Both the position numbers and the translations under genes were made by a program. A stretch of DNA of 64,000 nucleotides, taken from positions 261,326 through 325,325 of the forward strand of contig NW_006499775.1 of the NCBI RefSeq assembly GCF_000471905.2, given 5' to 3'. A model generated the notes under the pieces. That model was not told where the DNA came from, did no database searches, and saw only the letters and a list, made by a program, of their open reading frames with translations. The stretch comes from Amborella trichopoda. Lineage: Eukaryota; Streptophyta; Magnoliopsida; Amborellales; Amborellaceae. Shown here in pieces: positions 1 to 12,033 of the stretch; the first letter of the stretch is position 1, and each line of letters starts with the position of its first letter.

Positions 1-4
1 GTCC

Positions 5-35
<31 letters not shown>

Positions 36-326
36 AGAGGAACCACCATTCTCATATGGCGACTCAAATAGGATATACACAAATTCTCTACATTTTTATT
101 TCGTATATGTAAGATTATAAATCCATACTAAATGGGCAACTTCCTATTGATGTTACTTATATCTCAAAAGACCAAGAGATATATTCAAAAGTTGGATTTC
201 TAGTTCCTTTAAGAAAATTATCAACATCAATTTCAATCTTAATCACACATAATATAAGAATATCTCAATCCCATATAATATGGGATTTCTTTATGTGGGT
301 GATTTTAGATAGCATCAAATCCAACA
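1..326 (-). repeat. Truncated copia LTR at window edge
   Basis: Resembles the right-hand part of the LTR at 9201-9967 (a CT run, then text on the pattern of accaccatt..catatgg..gactcaaatagga, then a cattatgggattt-type block). It ends in ..atccaaca, the same end as the LTR at 10164-10831. No polypurine tract follows position 326, so this is the outer (5') end of a minus-strand element or a solo LTR whose other end lies outside the window. A (CT)n run occupies about 12-36. Confidence 0.7.
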
Positions 327-2020
327 ATCACAAGCATTTTGACATTGATCGGCAATTAACAACGTGTTTATATATTTAAATTTTCTCTTTCATTTCGTAG
401 ATGATAATGAGCTAAGATTTGCATTCTCCATTCTTCTAGCCCTTACACACGTCCAAAAATATTTTTTAAAAAAATAGAAAAAAAAAGACGAAGTAAAATG
501 ATCCAAAAACCTTTGAATCTTTAAGGGTATTTTGATCATTTTTTTATTTTTTAAACATTTTATATATATATTTTCTATAGATTTTCCCACTGGGGCATAT
601 AAATCTTCCAAAATTCTTTTAGATTTGAGTTTTATAAGTCAACATAAAAAAGCACAGGAAACAAATTTATAAATAAATCCGCAGTCATCAGCCATTTCCA
701 AACTTCAGTCTTCCATGGGGGCTATGGATCTAGTGGCATCCACTTTTTGTGGAGAATGGAAGATCTAGACATGCCTCCCTTTATACCGCCACTTCATGTT
801 ATCAAACACAAAAGTGCTCTGAAAATTCTCCGGGGTTTCTAGAGCCAAAAGTTGGGGAAATTAGATGAGCCACAAGAGAATTGAATAAATTTACTGAAGC
901 AATTTAACAAAGAGAAATTTTGTCATCTATCAGAATCATGCCCTTGCCTCTCCGTCACTTGGGAAATTTATAGATTAACACGATATTTGGAAAGGGAGGG
1001 ATAATTTGTCTGAATCCAGAGGTCCCTACCAAGAACTGGTGTTTTGTTAGGGAACCGGGTGAGTTTTCAGGGAATCGTGCAATCCAAGTTGGCTGAAATG
1101 GCCGGTTTCCGGCCATTATATCTTTTTATTTTTTTTCAATTTTTTACATACCCATTCTCGAAAGGAAAAAACATTTTGAAAGAGCAATTCAGACAACGTG
1201 TCACACCACTCACATATCCGAACCAAATTTCCGGAAAGCCCATTCACCTGTCTCTTCTTTGAAGCAAGGATTAGAACAACAGATAAAGGGTGTTTTCGTC
1301 ATTCCACCTCCACTATAGTGCGGTATAATGAATAGTATCGACTTTATTGTACTAATTGTACTGTGAAAAATTAATAAAATACTACCGTTTGTGTACCATG
1401 AAAACGGCTAAACTTTAAACTTCTCCGAGAGAAAACAAAGTAAATGGAACTCAATCCTGCATTTCTCTCTGCACTATTAGGGCGAAATCTCTCTCTACAT
1501 TGTACATTGTAGGGAGAGAAATTGGAGGAAGAATTAGTAGGAAATTCTTATGTCAAAAGATTGTCTACTTCCGCCGGAGTATACTATCCATCTTTTATAT
1601 TATAGTCTCTAGAACCGGAAACCAAAAAAATTTATTTAACTCCCACCTGTTGTTTATCTTAAAAAGATAGCAAGAATGATGTAGAATTTAGAACTCAAAA
1701 TTTTTTTAAAAAAAAAATTATGTAGTTATAATTAGATGGATCTCGTGAAAGTATATATCTCGAAGTAGTAAACATATAGTATGCTCTCGAGTGAGCATAG
1801 GCCTATATATTCCCAGTTTCCAACTTAGTTGATTGAGGAAATAAATGGAATGAAACATAAATAGGCGCATAATCCAGTAGAGGAAAGTCAAATTAAGAGA
1901 GAGAGAGAGAGAGAGGATAAATAAATAAATAAAGGGTGTGGTGTGTATAAGCTGAGGCTCTAAACACAAATTGCGGGAAGGGGCCAAAGCGCATCCCTAA
2001 TTTCCCATACGTCCCCGGCC
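327..2020. other. Intergenic, no gene seen
   Basis: AT-rich sequence upstream of the first COPT gene. Short open frames here are low-complexity and match nothing I recognise. About 497-560 repeats a motif (..aagggtattttgatcatttt) also present in the repeats at 11055 and 16720. Four GTAC tetranucleotides lie at 1349, 1358, 1393 and 1502. A (GA)n run sits near 1898-1914. Confidence 0.6.
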
Positions 2021-2205
2021 TTACAGGCTTATTTCGCAGAGGCTCGTCTCTCTCTCTCTCTAAATCCCCCTCTCTCTTCCCATACCCCCCCCCCCCCCCC
2101 TTCCCAAAAATCTTTCTCTCTGTTCAACCCTTCACAAGGAAAAATCTCTATCAACCAAAATCCCCCTTTCTCTCTCTCAAAACCAGAAGAATCTCAAGAC
2201 GATCC
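2021..2205 (+). promoter_or_regulatory. COPT copy A core promoter and pyrimidine-rich leader
   Basis: The block ttacaggcttatttcgca at 2021-2038 aligns with ttacaggctataaaatcgca before the second COPT gene. The second gene has a clear TATA box at this point; this one has only TTATTT. Downstream comes a CT-rich leader with a run of 16 C (2085-2100) and a stretch (aaaaccagaagaatct, about 2180-2195) that is also conserved before the second gene. If transcription starts near 2060 the leader is about 150 nt. The assignment rests on paralogue comparison only. Confidence 0.55.
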
Positions 2206-2664
2206 ATGGCACATGTGGGTGATGGCATGGGTGACATGCACATGCCAGGCCACAACAGCACTGTGATGAGCATGGATGGCCATCCCATGAAGAAGTTGAT
2301 GATGCACATAACATTGTTCTGGGGAAAAGACGTCTGGATCCTCTTCCATGGATGGCCAGGTGGGAGCCTTGGCATGTATATTCTCTCTGTAGCCCTCATC
2401 TACTTCGTCGCCATTCTGCTCGCACTCCCGTCGAACCATAGGCTCGTGCCATCGAGCGTAGTGGGCTCGCGTGGGGGTCGAACCCTGTTGCACGCCGTGC
2501 GAGTTGGGCTCGCCTACCTCCTTATGCTCGCAGTCATGTCGTTTAATGGAGGCATTTTGGTAGCTGCGATTGTGGGGAAGGCAGTTGGGTTCGCTATATT
2601 TAGTGGTGGGCGCGAGCCTGTGGTCGGCTCTGAGGCCGAGAGGGTTCCGGGGATGAATTGCTAA
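2206..2664 (+). CDS. COPT: COPT/CTR-family copper transporter (copy A)
   Basis: Single-exon gene of 152 residues, the usual length for plant COPT proteins. Proteins of this family form homotrimers that move Cu(I) across the plasma membrane or out of internal stores. The N-terminus (residues 1-34) is rich in Met and His (MGDMHMPGH), typical of extracellular copper capture. TM1 lies about residues 54-75. TM2 (about 95-116) carries the family MxxxM copper filter at M107-M111, and TM3 (about 117-132) carries GxxxG at G124-G128. The protein ends in Asn-Cys; a C-terminal Cys is common in the family. The start ATG follows a CT-rich leader conserved with the paralogue at 19693. The gene is GC-richer than its surroundings. 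Whether it is COPT1-, 2- or 6-like, and its membrane, cannot be told from sequence alone. Confidence 0.95.
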   Translation: MAHVGDGMGDMHMPGHNSTVMSMDGHPMKKLMMHITLFWGKDVWILFHGWPGGSLGMYILSVALIYFVAILLALPSNHRLVPSSVVGSRGGRTLLHAVRVGLAYLLMLAVMSFNGGILVAAIVGKAVGFAIFSGGREPVVGSEAERVPGMNC

Positions 2665-3439
2665 TAGATTTTTTATAGGGCTTGCTATGGGCCTAGTGGA
2701 ACGACCCTAAAAATTTAGGGCCGGGTCTTCTTTTGTTTGGTTTTGGCCTGGCCTGGCCTGGCCCGTTCCCGGCCCAACCCAATCTTATTGGGGCCGGGCC
2801 AGGTTGGGGCCAGCTCCGTGGGACAAGAGCCGGTCAGGGATCAATTTTTTTTCTTAGTTCTTCATTTCCTAAGGTGGACTCGCTTGGTCTAATCTCTCTT
2901 TCATTTTGTTCCGAATTTACACAGTTTGTTTTGAATTTACACATAGATATTAGATATAGTCCCATGCGCAAGTTGCCTCCCTTTTTGTTTCTATGCGAAT
3001 GTACTTCCCTTTCTATCTTATTTTTTAACCATATCTCGGTTGGTGCTGAAACAAACAATTTTGGATGGCAAAGGCTTTTATTAAAATGAAAAGTTTGGTG
3101 TTTTTTTTTCATATGAATTCAGCGTTAAGGAAAGATTGGGCAAAGGTGTGCCTCTTTAAAAACCCTAACTGCTTTCCCTTTGCCTTTTCCTTCTCTAATA
3201 GCTTAGAGCTCTCTCTCTCTCTAGAGTTTCTATCCATGTTACTTGTTCCTCTCGCACCCCTTTCACCATCCTCTCGCAGCAAAGTACCTTCAAACATATA
3301 CAGACTTTGAAGTAAAGTTCAAAAGTTTTATATCCAAAACCCCCTCAGGCTACATCTCTTTAATCCACTTCTTAGATGACAGAGACTCATCCTCTAATCC
3401 TAGCTAGTGCCCAGATTGTAACAAGGCATAACCTGAGAT
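2665..3439. other. 3' flank of COPT copy A, no gene seen
   Basis: 2720-2830 is a GC-rich patch of repeated ggcctg/gggccggg words. 3160-3230 has an aaaccctaac telo-box-like motif followed by CT runs, which looks like a plant promoter or leader. No coding frame follows it before the copia insertion at 3440, so a disrupted promoter is possible but unproven. Confidence 0.4.
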
Positions 3440-4159
3440 TGTTGCATGTGGAAGCTCTAAATCTGACGAGTTGATTTTTGGCAAATAAAGTACGAGAAAA
3501 ATATTCGACAAAAAACAAATAACAAGCAACAAATTTAAAGCAGAAAATAAATAACATAAAAAGAACGTCAAGATTTACATGGTTCATCACAATTGTGACT
3601 ACATCTATGGGCAAATACGATCGATGTTTTCACTAAATGAAAGAAAAAAAATTACAAGTCAATTTACTTGAGAGAGCCAGATACTCAATCTCCCACAAAG
3701 CTTTATTTACAATTTTCTCTCTCGACAAAAACCCCTCAAAAGTTTCCCTCTATTTTTTTTCTATGCACTTTTTCTCTCTACAATAAGAGACGACAAACCC
3801 ACGATCTACTTTTTCTATACATGTTTTCTCTCTCTCTAAAAAAGCATTTTTATATAAAGAGAATAAAGCCTCAAAGACAAGTACGTCAAACCAATCTCAA
3901 CTTTTTCTAACTTTATCAAAAATGAACTTTATCCCTATCAAGCCTCATCCTAATCTAAGTAAGAATTATCTATAAACTTAATTAATAAACAATAGGCTCT
4001 ACCAAATAACTAGGAAACCTGGCAAAATCTTTATCCCCCTATATCTTGCCAATTTAGATATATCCAAAAAATATTTGTTTCTTAAAATATAGGATTCACA
4101 TCCCAAAAAAATATAGAAACCTAACCGAGACTTATCTTGGAATACAAAACAAATCAACA
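3440..4159 (-). repeat. 3' LTR of the copia element
   Basis: 720 bp, TGTTG at one end and its complement at the other. It matches 8186-8885 along most of its length (for example the cacaattgtgactacatc block). Its first 60 bp or so also resemble the LTR start at 9201, so the two elements belong to related families. Confidence 0.88.
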
Positions 4160-4232
4160 AATCTCCACCTTGGCTTCAATTCCAAAAGATATTCCCATCA
4201 ATTGTCTTCCCCTCATGCGCCTCCACAAGGGC

Positions 4233-7200
4233 TCACTTGGGCAACACATTAGTCAAGTCCAAGCAGAACTTGAACTTCTGAAATGGAACCAGTCTTGTCA
4301 ACATATCTGCAGCATTCTTCTTAGTGTTAATTTTTAGTAACAAGATATCACCTTCAGTGATGATCTCACGAATAAAATAGTATCTGACATCAATATGTTT
4401 CGTCTTTGCATGATATACTTGGTTCTTCGTCAAATGTATTGCACTCTGACTGACACAATAAATAACAGTCTCATTATGTCGTAAGCTCAAATCGCTTACA
4501 AGCCCTCTAAGCCAAACAACTTCTTTCACTGCCTCAGTAATAGCCATGTATTCTACTTCAGTCGTAGATAAGGTAACAACGATTTGTAACATCGATCTCC
4601 AACTGATTGAAATTCCTACAATTGTAAACATATAACCTGTAGTAGATCTCCTACAGTCCAAATCACCTGCAACGTCAGCATCAACATAACCAACAACCTT
4701 GTCACCAAACTTGGTATCTCTATCAAACATCTGACCCACATCTGATGTACTCCTTATGTAACGCATAATCCATTTTACTGCATGTCAATGCTCCTTTCTT
4801 GGATAAGTTATATGCTTGCTAACAACACTAACGGCATGAGAAATATCTGGACGAATGCAAATCATTGCATACATAAGACTTTCAACTACACTCACGTAGG
4901 GAACACGTGACATATACTCCTTTTCAGCATTTAAACTTGGAGATAATGCTGCCAACAATCTGATATGTGCAACAACAGGAGTACTCAAGGCTTTTAAATT
5001 TTTCATCCCGAATCTAACGATGACCTTCTCAATATACTCCTTCTGAGATAGCCACAATTTACCCAACTTTCGATCTCTACGAATCTCTATATCTAATATG
5101 TTCTTTGCTGAACCTAAATCTTTCATCAAATTCTCTGATATGTTGAGTTTTCAATTTACTGATTTCTAAAGAATTCTTTGCAGCAATAAGCATATCATCA
5201 ACATAAAGCAATAAATAAATCAACGAACTATCAATAACTTTCTTAAAATAAACACAATTGTCATACTTACTTCTGACATACCCGTGTCCAATCATGAATG
5301 TATCAAAACATTTGTATCACTGCCTAGGAGACTGCTTTAGGCCGTACAACAACTTCTTCAACTTGCAGATATGATCCTCCTTTCCTTTAACAACAAACCC
5401 TTCTGGTTAAGTCATATAAATTTGTTCTTCAAACTCTCTATGAAGGAATGCAATCTTAATATCAAGCTGCACTAATTCCAAATCAAACAATACAACAATA
5501 GCTAATAAAACCCGAATAAAAGTGTATTTCACAACTGGAGCAAAAATCTCATTGTAATCAACACCTTCTTTCTACGCATAACTTTTTGCAACCAAACGTG
5601 CTTTAAACCGATCACCTCATGTGACCCATCTTTCTTCTTATAAACTTATTTACAACCAATTACTTTCTTGCCTTTAGCATACTCCACGAGATCTCAAGTA
5701 CGATTCTTTTCAAGAGATTTCATTTCTTCATTCATGGCTTCACTTCATTTGCTACTGTCGCTATCATGTGTAGCTTCCTTAAAAGTGATGGCTCTTGGCT
5801 TGTGGTTGACAATGCATAAGCCACCATATCCTCAAAACTATATCACACAATTGGCTTTTTTATTCTCATTCTATTTCCAAACTGAGGCTATGTCTCAAGT
5901 GGAGTAGATTCAACGACCTCCTCATGATCAACATCTTCCTCCACTCTCTCGCAGGGAATTTTTGGCACATAGTGTAGAGTATTTTCTAGAGTTGTCAACT
6001 CCACCTCAATTGCATCACTACTGCTGCAAATTTCCATTTCTGCCCTATTATGAATGCGCTTTAACATGGCAAATTCACTAAACTTGACATCATAACTAAC
6101 AATAAACTAAGGCGACTTAGGATCTGGGCACCACATTCTATAGCTCTTAACCCCATTCGCATAACCAAAGAAAATACACTTCTTTGATCTTGGACTCAGG
6201 TTGTCATCCTTCACATGAACATAAGCAGAACAACAAAAAAATTTTAAATGAGAATAAGCAACAGATTTATCGGACCATATCTCTTGTGGTGTTTTGTAGT
6301 CGATTATTGTAAATGGTGACATATTGACGAGGTAACATGCCGTATTGACCGCATCTGCCCAAAAGTCCTTTGACAAACCAGCATTGCTCAACATGTTGTA
6401 GGTTTTTTCTAGAACTGTCATGTTCATACGCTCAGCAACTCCATTCTATTGCGGCGTCTTCGGAGTAGTGAAGTGACGAACAATTCCTTTGCTCTTGCAA
6501 AACTTCACAAACTCCGCTGAAGTGTGCTCTCCACCACTATCAGTCCTAAAGCACTTGACCTTCTTTCCAATCTATCTTTCGACCATTACTTTCCATTGCT
6601 TAAATGTATTAAATACATTTGCTTTTTTTTTTAATATGTAAAATCCACACCTTCTTAGACAAATCATATATGAAGGAAACAAAGTATAGAGATCCACCTT
6701 TTGAGATAACCGATGCAGGGCCCCAAACATCTGAATGGATGTAGTCAAGAATACTTTTTGTGATATGTTTAGACATGCAAAACTGCACCTACACTGCTTA
6801 CCATAAACATAGTGCTCACAGAAGTCCAACTTGCACTTCTTCATGCCATTGATCAATTTACGAAGTTTTGCCAAAGCTCTCTCACCCATGTGGCCCAAAC
6901 GCATATGCCACAACTGAGTCAAGTCATAATCACCATCATCAGATACAAAAATTACTGCGTTATTTTTTATAATATTCCTAAGCAGAACATATAAATTCGG
7001 TCTGATCTTCTTGTCTTTCATCACAACCAGAGCACCTTTAAGAGTCTTTAGAACTCCACCTTATGCAACAAATTTGTAGCCATTGGAGTCAAAGGTACCT
7101 AGAGAAATAAGATTATTCTTCAAATCTGGAACATGTCTAACATTAGTCAAGGTTCAGACAACTTCATCATACATCTTGATAGTAATGGTCTTGCAAGTTG

Positions 7201-8154
7201 CATCATTCTCCATCAAAACTGATCCACCTACAATACTCTTATATGTGGTGAACCAATCCCAATGAGGGCACATATGATAGGAACATCTTGAATCAAGATC
7301 CCATGAGTCTTTAAAGTTATCACAATTTGTAGAGATCGACAACACATTATCTATTCCACTTACCAAGCTTCCATCAATTATATTGGCTGCTTCAGAAGCA
7401 TATCTTTCTTTCTCTTTGAGTTTCCAACAATCATTCTTAACATCCTCTTTTTTCTTGCAGTAATTGCAATAAATATTATTTTTTCTTGATCTGGATTTGA
7501 ATCTAGACTAGCCCTATTTTCATGTCTCTTTCCACTTCTCTGTCTCCATCTAGCCATTAAACCATCTACATGTGGCTAAGCATTATCATGTCTCTTTATC
7601 AAATCGTTAGCGAGAAGAGTGATCCTCCATCTCTATTGTATCTTTTCCATAAATCAATGTTGTGACTAAATGCTCACACGAATGAGGGAGTGAGTATAAC
7701 AAAATTATAGTCTTATCATCATCATCCATTTTAACACTAATATTCAATAATTAACAAATAATTTTATTAAAATAATTCAGGTGTTCATGGATATCTGTAC
7801 CTTCATTCATCTGCAAGTGTACAATTTTTGCTTAAAAACAGTCGATTTATGTAGGACTTCATCATATACAAACTCTCAAGCTTCAACCAAAAATTTGATA
7901 CTGAATCATCATTGATTATATTAAATAGGACTTCACTCAATAAGCACAATCGAATAGTGCTCATAGCCATCATATCTAAGTCTTCGCAGTCCTTCATCAG
8001 ACATAGATTCTGGTTTCTTCGACTTTCCTTTCAGAGCTTTATGTAAACCTTGTTGTACTAGCAAATCCCGAACATTGATTTGTCAAATTCCAAAGTTATT
8101 TTTGCCATCAAATTTCTCCACCTCGAATTTTGTATTCGAAACTTTTACTGCCAT
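4233..8154 (-). pseudogene. copia gag-pol polyprotein, broken
   Basis: Reads from a gag start at 8154-8152 (MAVKVSNTKFEVEKFDG, then a stop where the family has Trp) through a UBN2-type gag block (about 7800-8000). A zinc knuckle lies near 7440-7480, with Asp where His is expected. The protease block (about 7270-7310) reads [13 protein letters not shown], with Arg in place of the catalytic-loop Gly of DSG. GAG-pre-integrase (LWHMRLGHM) is near 6900-6925. Integrase core fragments run 6107-6560. RT spans about 5600-4800 with YVDDM intact at 5191-5205. RNase H runs 4766-4233. Many stops and frame changes separate these blocks, so no full-length protein can be made. Confidence 0.9.
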
Positions 8155-8185
8155 ACCAACAACCCCAAACCAGGCTCTGAACAAG

Positions 8186-8885
8186 AATCAACAAAAAACA
8201 AGCAACAAATTTAAAACAAGACATAAATAACCAAAAAAAAAACCAGGATTTACGTGGTTCGTCACAATTGTGACTACATCCACAAGCAAAGACGATCGAT
8301 ATTTTTCACTAAATTAAATAAAGAAAATTATAAGACAACTTACTTGAGAGAACCAGAGACTCAATTTCCCACAAAGGCTTCTTCTCTACAATTTTCTTTC
8401 TCTGCAAAACCCCCAAAAGTTTCTATCTATTTTTCTTTATGTACTTTCTCTCTCTACAATATATCTCAATAAGAGAGAACAAACCCAAAAGTGCATCTAC
8501 ATATGGCCTACTTTTTCTACACATGCTTTATCTCTCTAAAAATGCATATTTAAATAGAGAGAATAAAGCCCCAAAGACAAGTATCAAACCAATCTCAAAT
8601 TTCCTAACTTTATCCACAAGGTATTTTATCCCTTTCCATTTGGACTCAAAGCCTCCTCCTAATCTAAGTAATATTGATCTATAAACTTAGATAATAAACA
8701 ATAGGCTCTACCCAAATAAATAGGAAACCTAGATAGATCACCTAAAGTCAAAATCTTTATACCCCTATCTCTTGCCAATTTAGAAATATCCAAAAAATAT
8801 TTGTTTCCTAAAATTTAATATTCACATCCCTACAAAATATGGAAGCCTAATCGAGACTTATCTTGGAATACAAAACAAATCAACA
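8186..8885 (-). repeat. 5' LTR of the copia element, truncated at its inner end
   Basis: Matches 3440-4159 but lacks the counterpart of roughly the first 60 bp (the ..gctctaaatctgacg.. block at 3452-3505). The primer-binding region directly abuts the shortened LTR, so a deletion removed the LTR's inner edge. Confidence 0.8.
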
Positions 8886-9200
8886 GATATATCATGAAGT
8901 ATATGTTGCTTTGCAAGATCTTTTACATTCGTTTGACGAAAACGTTCTACTGATCATTACATAAACTATTGAAACCCAATAAAATAAGAGAGAGAAATAC
9001 AAACTTTGATAGTGATTGAAGCCCTGTAAACAATAGTCTCATATAAAGGAGAGGTAAGATAAATGCAACCCAAATAAATCATTAACATGATGAGAGAAAA
9101 ATGCAAGCCCAAAAATTCATCATGCGTGCTGCTGAGTCAAAGAAACCCGAAATATCACTATCTATTGATGCCATGTGAAGCTAAGTCTTAAGGAGAGAGA
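8886..9200. other. Spacer between two copia elements
   Basis: 315 bp of AT-rich sequence with no coding frame or repeat that I recognise. It separates the target-site ends of the two LTR elements. Confidence 0.5.
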
Positions 9201-9967
9201 TGTTGACGCATAAGCTCTAAAGTCGATGGGTTAATATTTGGCAAATAACGTATGAGAAATAAAACATGAAACACATACAACAAGAACATAAAGATTTACA
9301 TAGTCCATCCCAAAAAGGCTACATCCACAAGCACGGCAAACAGAAATCCACTATACCAATGAAAATTACATCAAAGATTTTGAAAAAAATATCGACAAAA
9401 ACATAGTCGAATAAACCTTTTTGGCAATCAATACCAACAACACTAGATAGAGACGTAAGAGCAACGAAAAGCTGACTTTCTCTCGAACTAAAAGGAAAAT
9501 AACCCAAAATCTCTATGGGAATCGCTTCTCTACAAGAAACCAACATCTCACTCTGCAGTAGTTTTCATCAGGCACCATCAATGTTTCTCTTTATATGAAG
9601 CTCTCTTTTATCTAAGAGAAAATATTGCATCTTATGCACAGGAGGTCACGTCCCCTCTCTCTGGAAGAAACCACCATTTCCATATGGTGACCCAAATAGG
9701 ACACAAATTTTTTGTAGTTCCATCTTATATATATGAAATTCAGAGTTCATACTAAATGGGAAACTTCATATATATCTTAAATATATCTCAAAACCCAAGA
9801 GATAAATCAAAGAGTTCTAATCCTTTTTTATTTTTATTTCCTTTAGGAAACTTATTAATATCAATCTCAATCCTTATGGGAATATCTCAATCCCAAATAA
9901 TATAGAAATATCTCAATCCTACAAAATATGGGATTTTCTTATGTTGATGATTTTGGATAATCTAACA
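9201..9967 (-). repeat. 3' LTR of the deleted copia element
   Basis: 767 bp, longer than its partner at 10164. It shares the gctctaaa..ggcaaataac..atgagaaata opening and the cattcccatat..gtgac..aaata block. The polypurine-tract complement follows directly at 9968. Confidence 0.83.
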
Positions 9968-10163
9968 ATCTCCACCTTGATATCAAAATCTCTTGCTCAC
10001 CATGCCAACATCCATTGCATAGCTTCATAAATTCTTCATCTTTTGCCAAATAAATTCCACCATCATTCCTGCTAAAACATAGTGTTTGCCATCAAATTTC
10101 TCTATCTCGAACTTTGCATTCAAAACCTTAACTGTCATACCCAAACCAGGTTCTGACAACACT

Positions 10164-10831
10164 TGTTGTGCACAAAAGCTCTAAACTCAATGGATTAATA
10201 TTTGGTAAACAAAGTATGAGAAATAAAGCATGAAACACATACACAAGAACACATATATTTATATGGTTCACCCTAAAAGGGCTATATCCACGGGCACGGC
10301 AAATAGAAATATATTATACTAATGAAAGTTACATCAAAGATTTTGAAACAAATCTCAACAAAAACACAATCGAGCAAACCCTTTTAAACCAATCTCCCTT
10401 CCTTCTCTTTACTTCTGACAATAATTACTGATAATACCAGATAGAGATATGAGAAAAGCTAGAAACTGACTTTCTCTTTAACTAAAAGGGAAATAACACA
10501 AAATCTACATAGGAACCATTTCTCTACAATAAACCAACCTGTTACTCTGCTCGAGTCTTCATGAGTCACCATCAATATTTCTCTTCATATAAAGCTCTCT
10601 TCAGTCTAAGATGAAATCTTGCATCTTATGCATAGGAGGCCTTGCCCCACTCTCTCTAGAAGAAACCATCATTCCCATATAGTGACACAAATTATTTGCA
10701 CTTTCATCTCATATATATAAGATTAAGGGTTCATACTAAATAAGAAACTTCCTATAGATATTACATATCTCAATCCCACAAAATATGTGATTTTCTTATG
10801 TTAGTAATTTTGGATAGTACAAAATCCAACA
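10164..10831 (-). repeat. 5' LTR of the deleted copia element
   Basis: 668 bp, TGTTGTGCACAAAAGCTC at the left and atccaaca at the right. Divergence and indels against 9201-9967 suggest an old insertion. Confidence 0.83.
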
Positions 10832-11054
10832 AGAAAAACATATAGATGATTTCGGCTTCCTTGACTTCTAGATAGAGAGAGTGGCAGAAGAAAGAAGAAG
10901 AGAGAGGAGGGCTACACAGAGTGGCAGAAGAGAGATGAAGAGAGAGGAGGCTTACAAAGGAAAAAGGGTTTCCTTTGAATATTTCGAGGGCAAGGTCACC
11001 TCACTTTGATGAATCCTCACTAACTAAAACAATAGAAGGTGAAGAGGGCTGCAA
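10832..11054. other. Intergenic, short GA-rich repeat
   Basis: About 10878-10955 repeats the unit gtggcagaag..agaagagagaggagg twice in tandem. No gene seen. Confidence 0.45.
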
Positions 11055-11360
11055 CCTTAATTTTTGATTGGGTTGCAGCTCTATCAAATTGTTTTTCTAA
11101 AATAAAATGCCAAAATGCCTTTAAAAGTTTCAAGGATAATTTGATCATTTTATTTTATTGAAAATATTTGTTTAAGTGCACCCCATTGATATAATGTCAC
11201 CTATCAAATTTCATATTCACATAATTTATAAAAAAAAATTAAAATAAAATACTTTGAGGTGTTAGATCTATAATCAAATGGTTAGTGGTTCACTCGATGT
11301 ACATTGGACGGCTGGATTAGGAGAAGTATATACCTTCTATACAGTATAAAAACTTTGCCA
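11055..11360 (+). repeat. Dispersed repeat family F, copy 1
   Basis: Shares an ordered series of words with 16720-17165: aaaagtttcaag..atttgatcatt, gtgc(a/g)cccca, catattcac/tacaatt, gatctat(a/g)atca, gg(a/c)tggat.., and aagtata. Weaker matches lie at 21120-21440 and, inverted, at 63835-64000. I found no clear termini or coding capacity, so the class is unknown. Confidence 0.55.
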
Positions 11361-11699
11361 TATTATTATTGTTATTATGAATAATAATATTATTGTCCTT
11401 ATTCAAGAAGATTCGTCCCTTTTGTATGCAATCAAGTGAGTCAAATAGCAATCCACAAAAATTCGGCATAAAAGATGGTGAATGGATGGGTCACCGTTAC
11501 ATTCTAAGTGTCACTCATTTCAATTATAAAATTAAAGGGAAAATATCTCCTTGTCTTCTATTTTTAACTTCCATATCTCATGAGACCCAATAATTGAAAA
11601 TATTACTGTAAGCAAAAAGTCTATTTTTTCTATCTTACAACCTTTGGACCCCTTTGACCATAAAATTTTACCCAAACAAACACTAAAATGACACTATAT

Positions 11700-12033
11700 T
11701 CAAACTCTATCTCTCTCTCTAAAACTCCATCTCTCTCTTTTCGCTTATCGGTGAGTTTACCAACCAAGGGTTTAGCTTGAGCTCGAACACGAGCACACCT
11801 TCTCATATGTGAGAGAGAGATGGAGTTTTAGAGAGAGATATATATGAAGTTTGGGCTTTAGAGAGAGGGAGTTTTAGAGAGAGAGCGATGGAGTTTGAGT
11901 TTTAGGGAGAGAGATGGAGCTTTGCGAGAGAGAGATGATGATGTGAGAGAGAAAGATGGGTTTGGTTTTTAGAGAGAGAAAGATAATGATGTGAGAGAGA
12001 GATAGAGTCTTAAAGAGAGAGAGAGATAGAGTC
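11700..12033. repeat. GA/CT-rich minisatellite with inverted arms
   Basis: A CT block with aaaactccatctctctct (about 11722-11740) is mirrored by agagagatggagttttagag (about 11814-11833), forming inverted arms. From 11811 to 12033 follow degenerate tandem units of roughly 25-35 bp built on gagagagatggagttttag. Purine-rich on the plus strand. The open frame across it on the minus strand is repeat-derived. Confidence 0.7.

Larger units (their letters stand above)
3440..8885 (-). mobile_element. Decayed Ty1/copia LTR retrotransposon
   Basis: Minus-strand element bounded by TG..CA LTRs at 3440-4159 (3' LTR) and about 8186-8885 (5' LTR). Immediately inside the 3' LTR the plus strand reads atctccaccttgg, the complement of a copia polypurine tract (AAGGTGGAGAT). 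Inside the 5' LTR the minus strand has a degenerate primer-binding region with tcagagcctgg. Flanking pentamers are gagat (3435-3439) and gatat (8886-8890), a 4/5 match and probably a decayed target duplication. The order gag, protease, integrase, RT, RNase H is the copia order. Stops and frameshifts interrupt it throughout, so it is not autonomous now. Confidence 0.93.
9201..10831 (-). mobile_element. Internally deleted (TRIM-like) copia element
   Basis: Two LTRs (9201-9967, 10164-10831), both starting TGTTG and ending ..AACA on the plus strand, enclose only 196 bp. That interior has a polypurine-tract complement (atctccacctt at 9968-9978) next to one LTR. Beside the other is a primer-binding-like region (minus strand tcagaacctgg), followed by a short gag start at 10138-10136 (MTVKVLNAKFEIEKFDGK). 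This start closely resembles that of the copia element at 3440-8885. Flanks are agaga (9196-9200) and agaaa (10832-10836), a 4/5 match. It has no pol, so it could only move with enzymes supplied in trans. Confidence 0.85.

Noticed and set aside
2194..2493. 99- and 82-codon frames antisense to COPT copy A
   Set aside because: Shadows of the real gene on the other strand; the same happens at 19628-19942.
3150..3310. Possible promoter and first exon (aaaccctaac, CT runs, short open frame)
   Set aside because: No coding continuation or splice-supported exon before the copia insertion at 3440.
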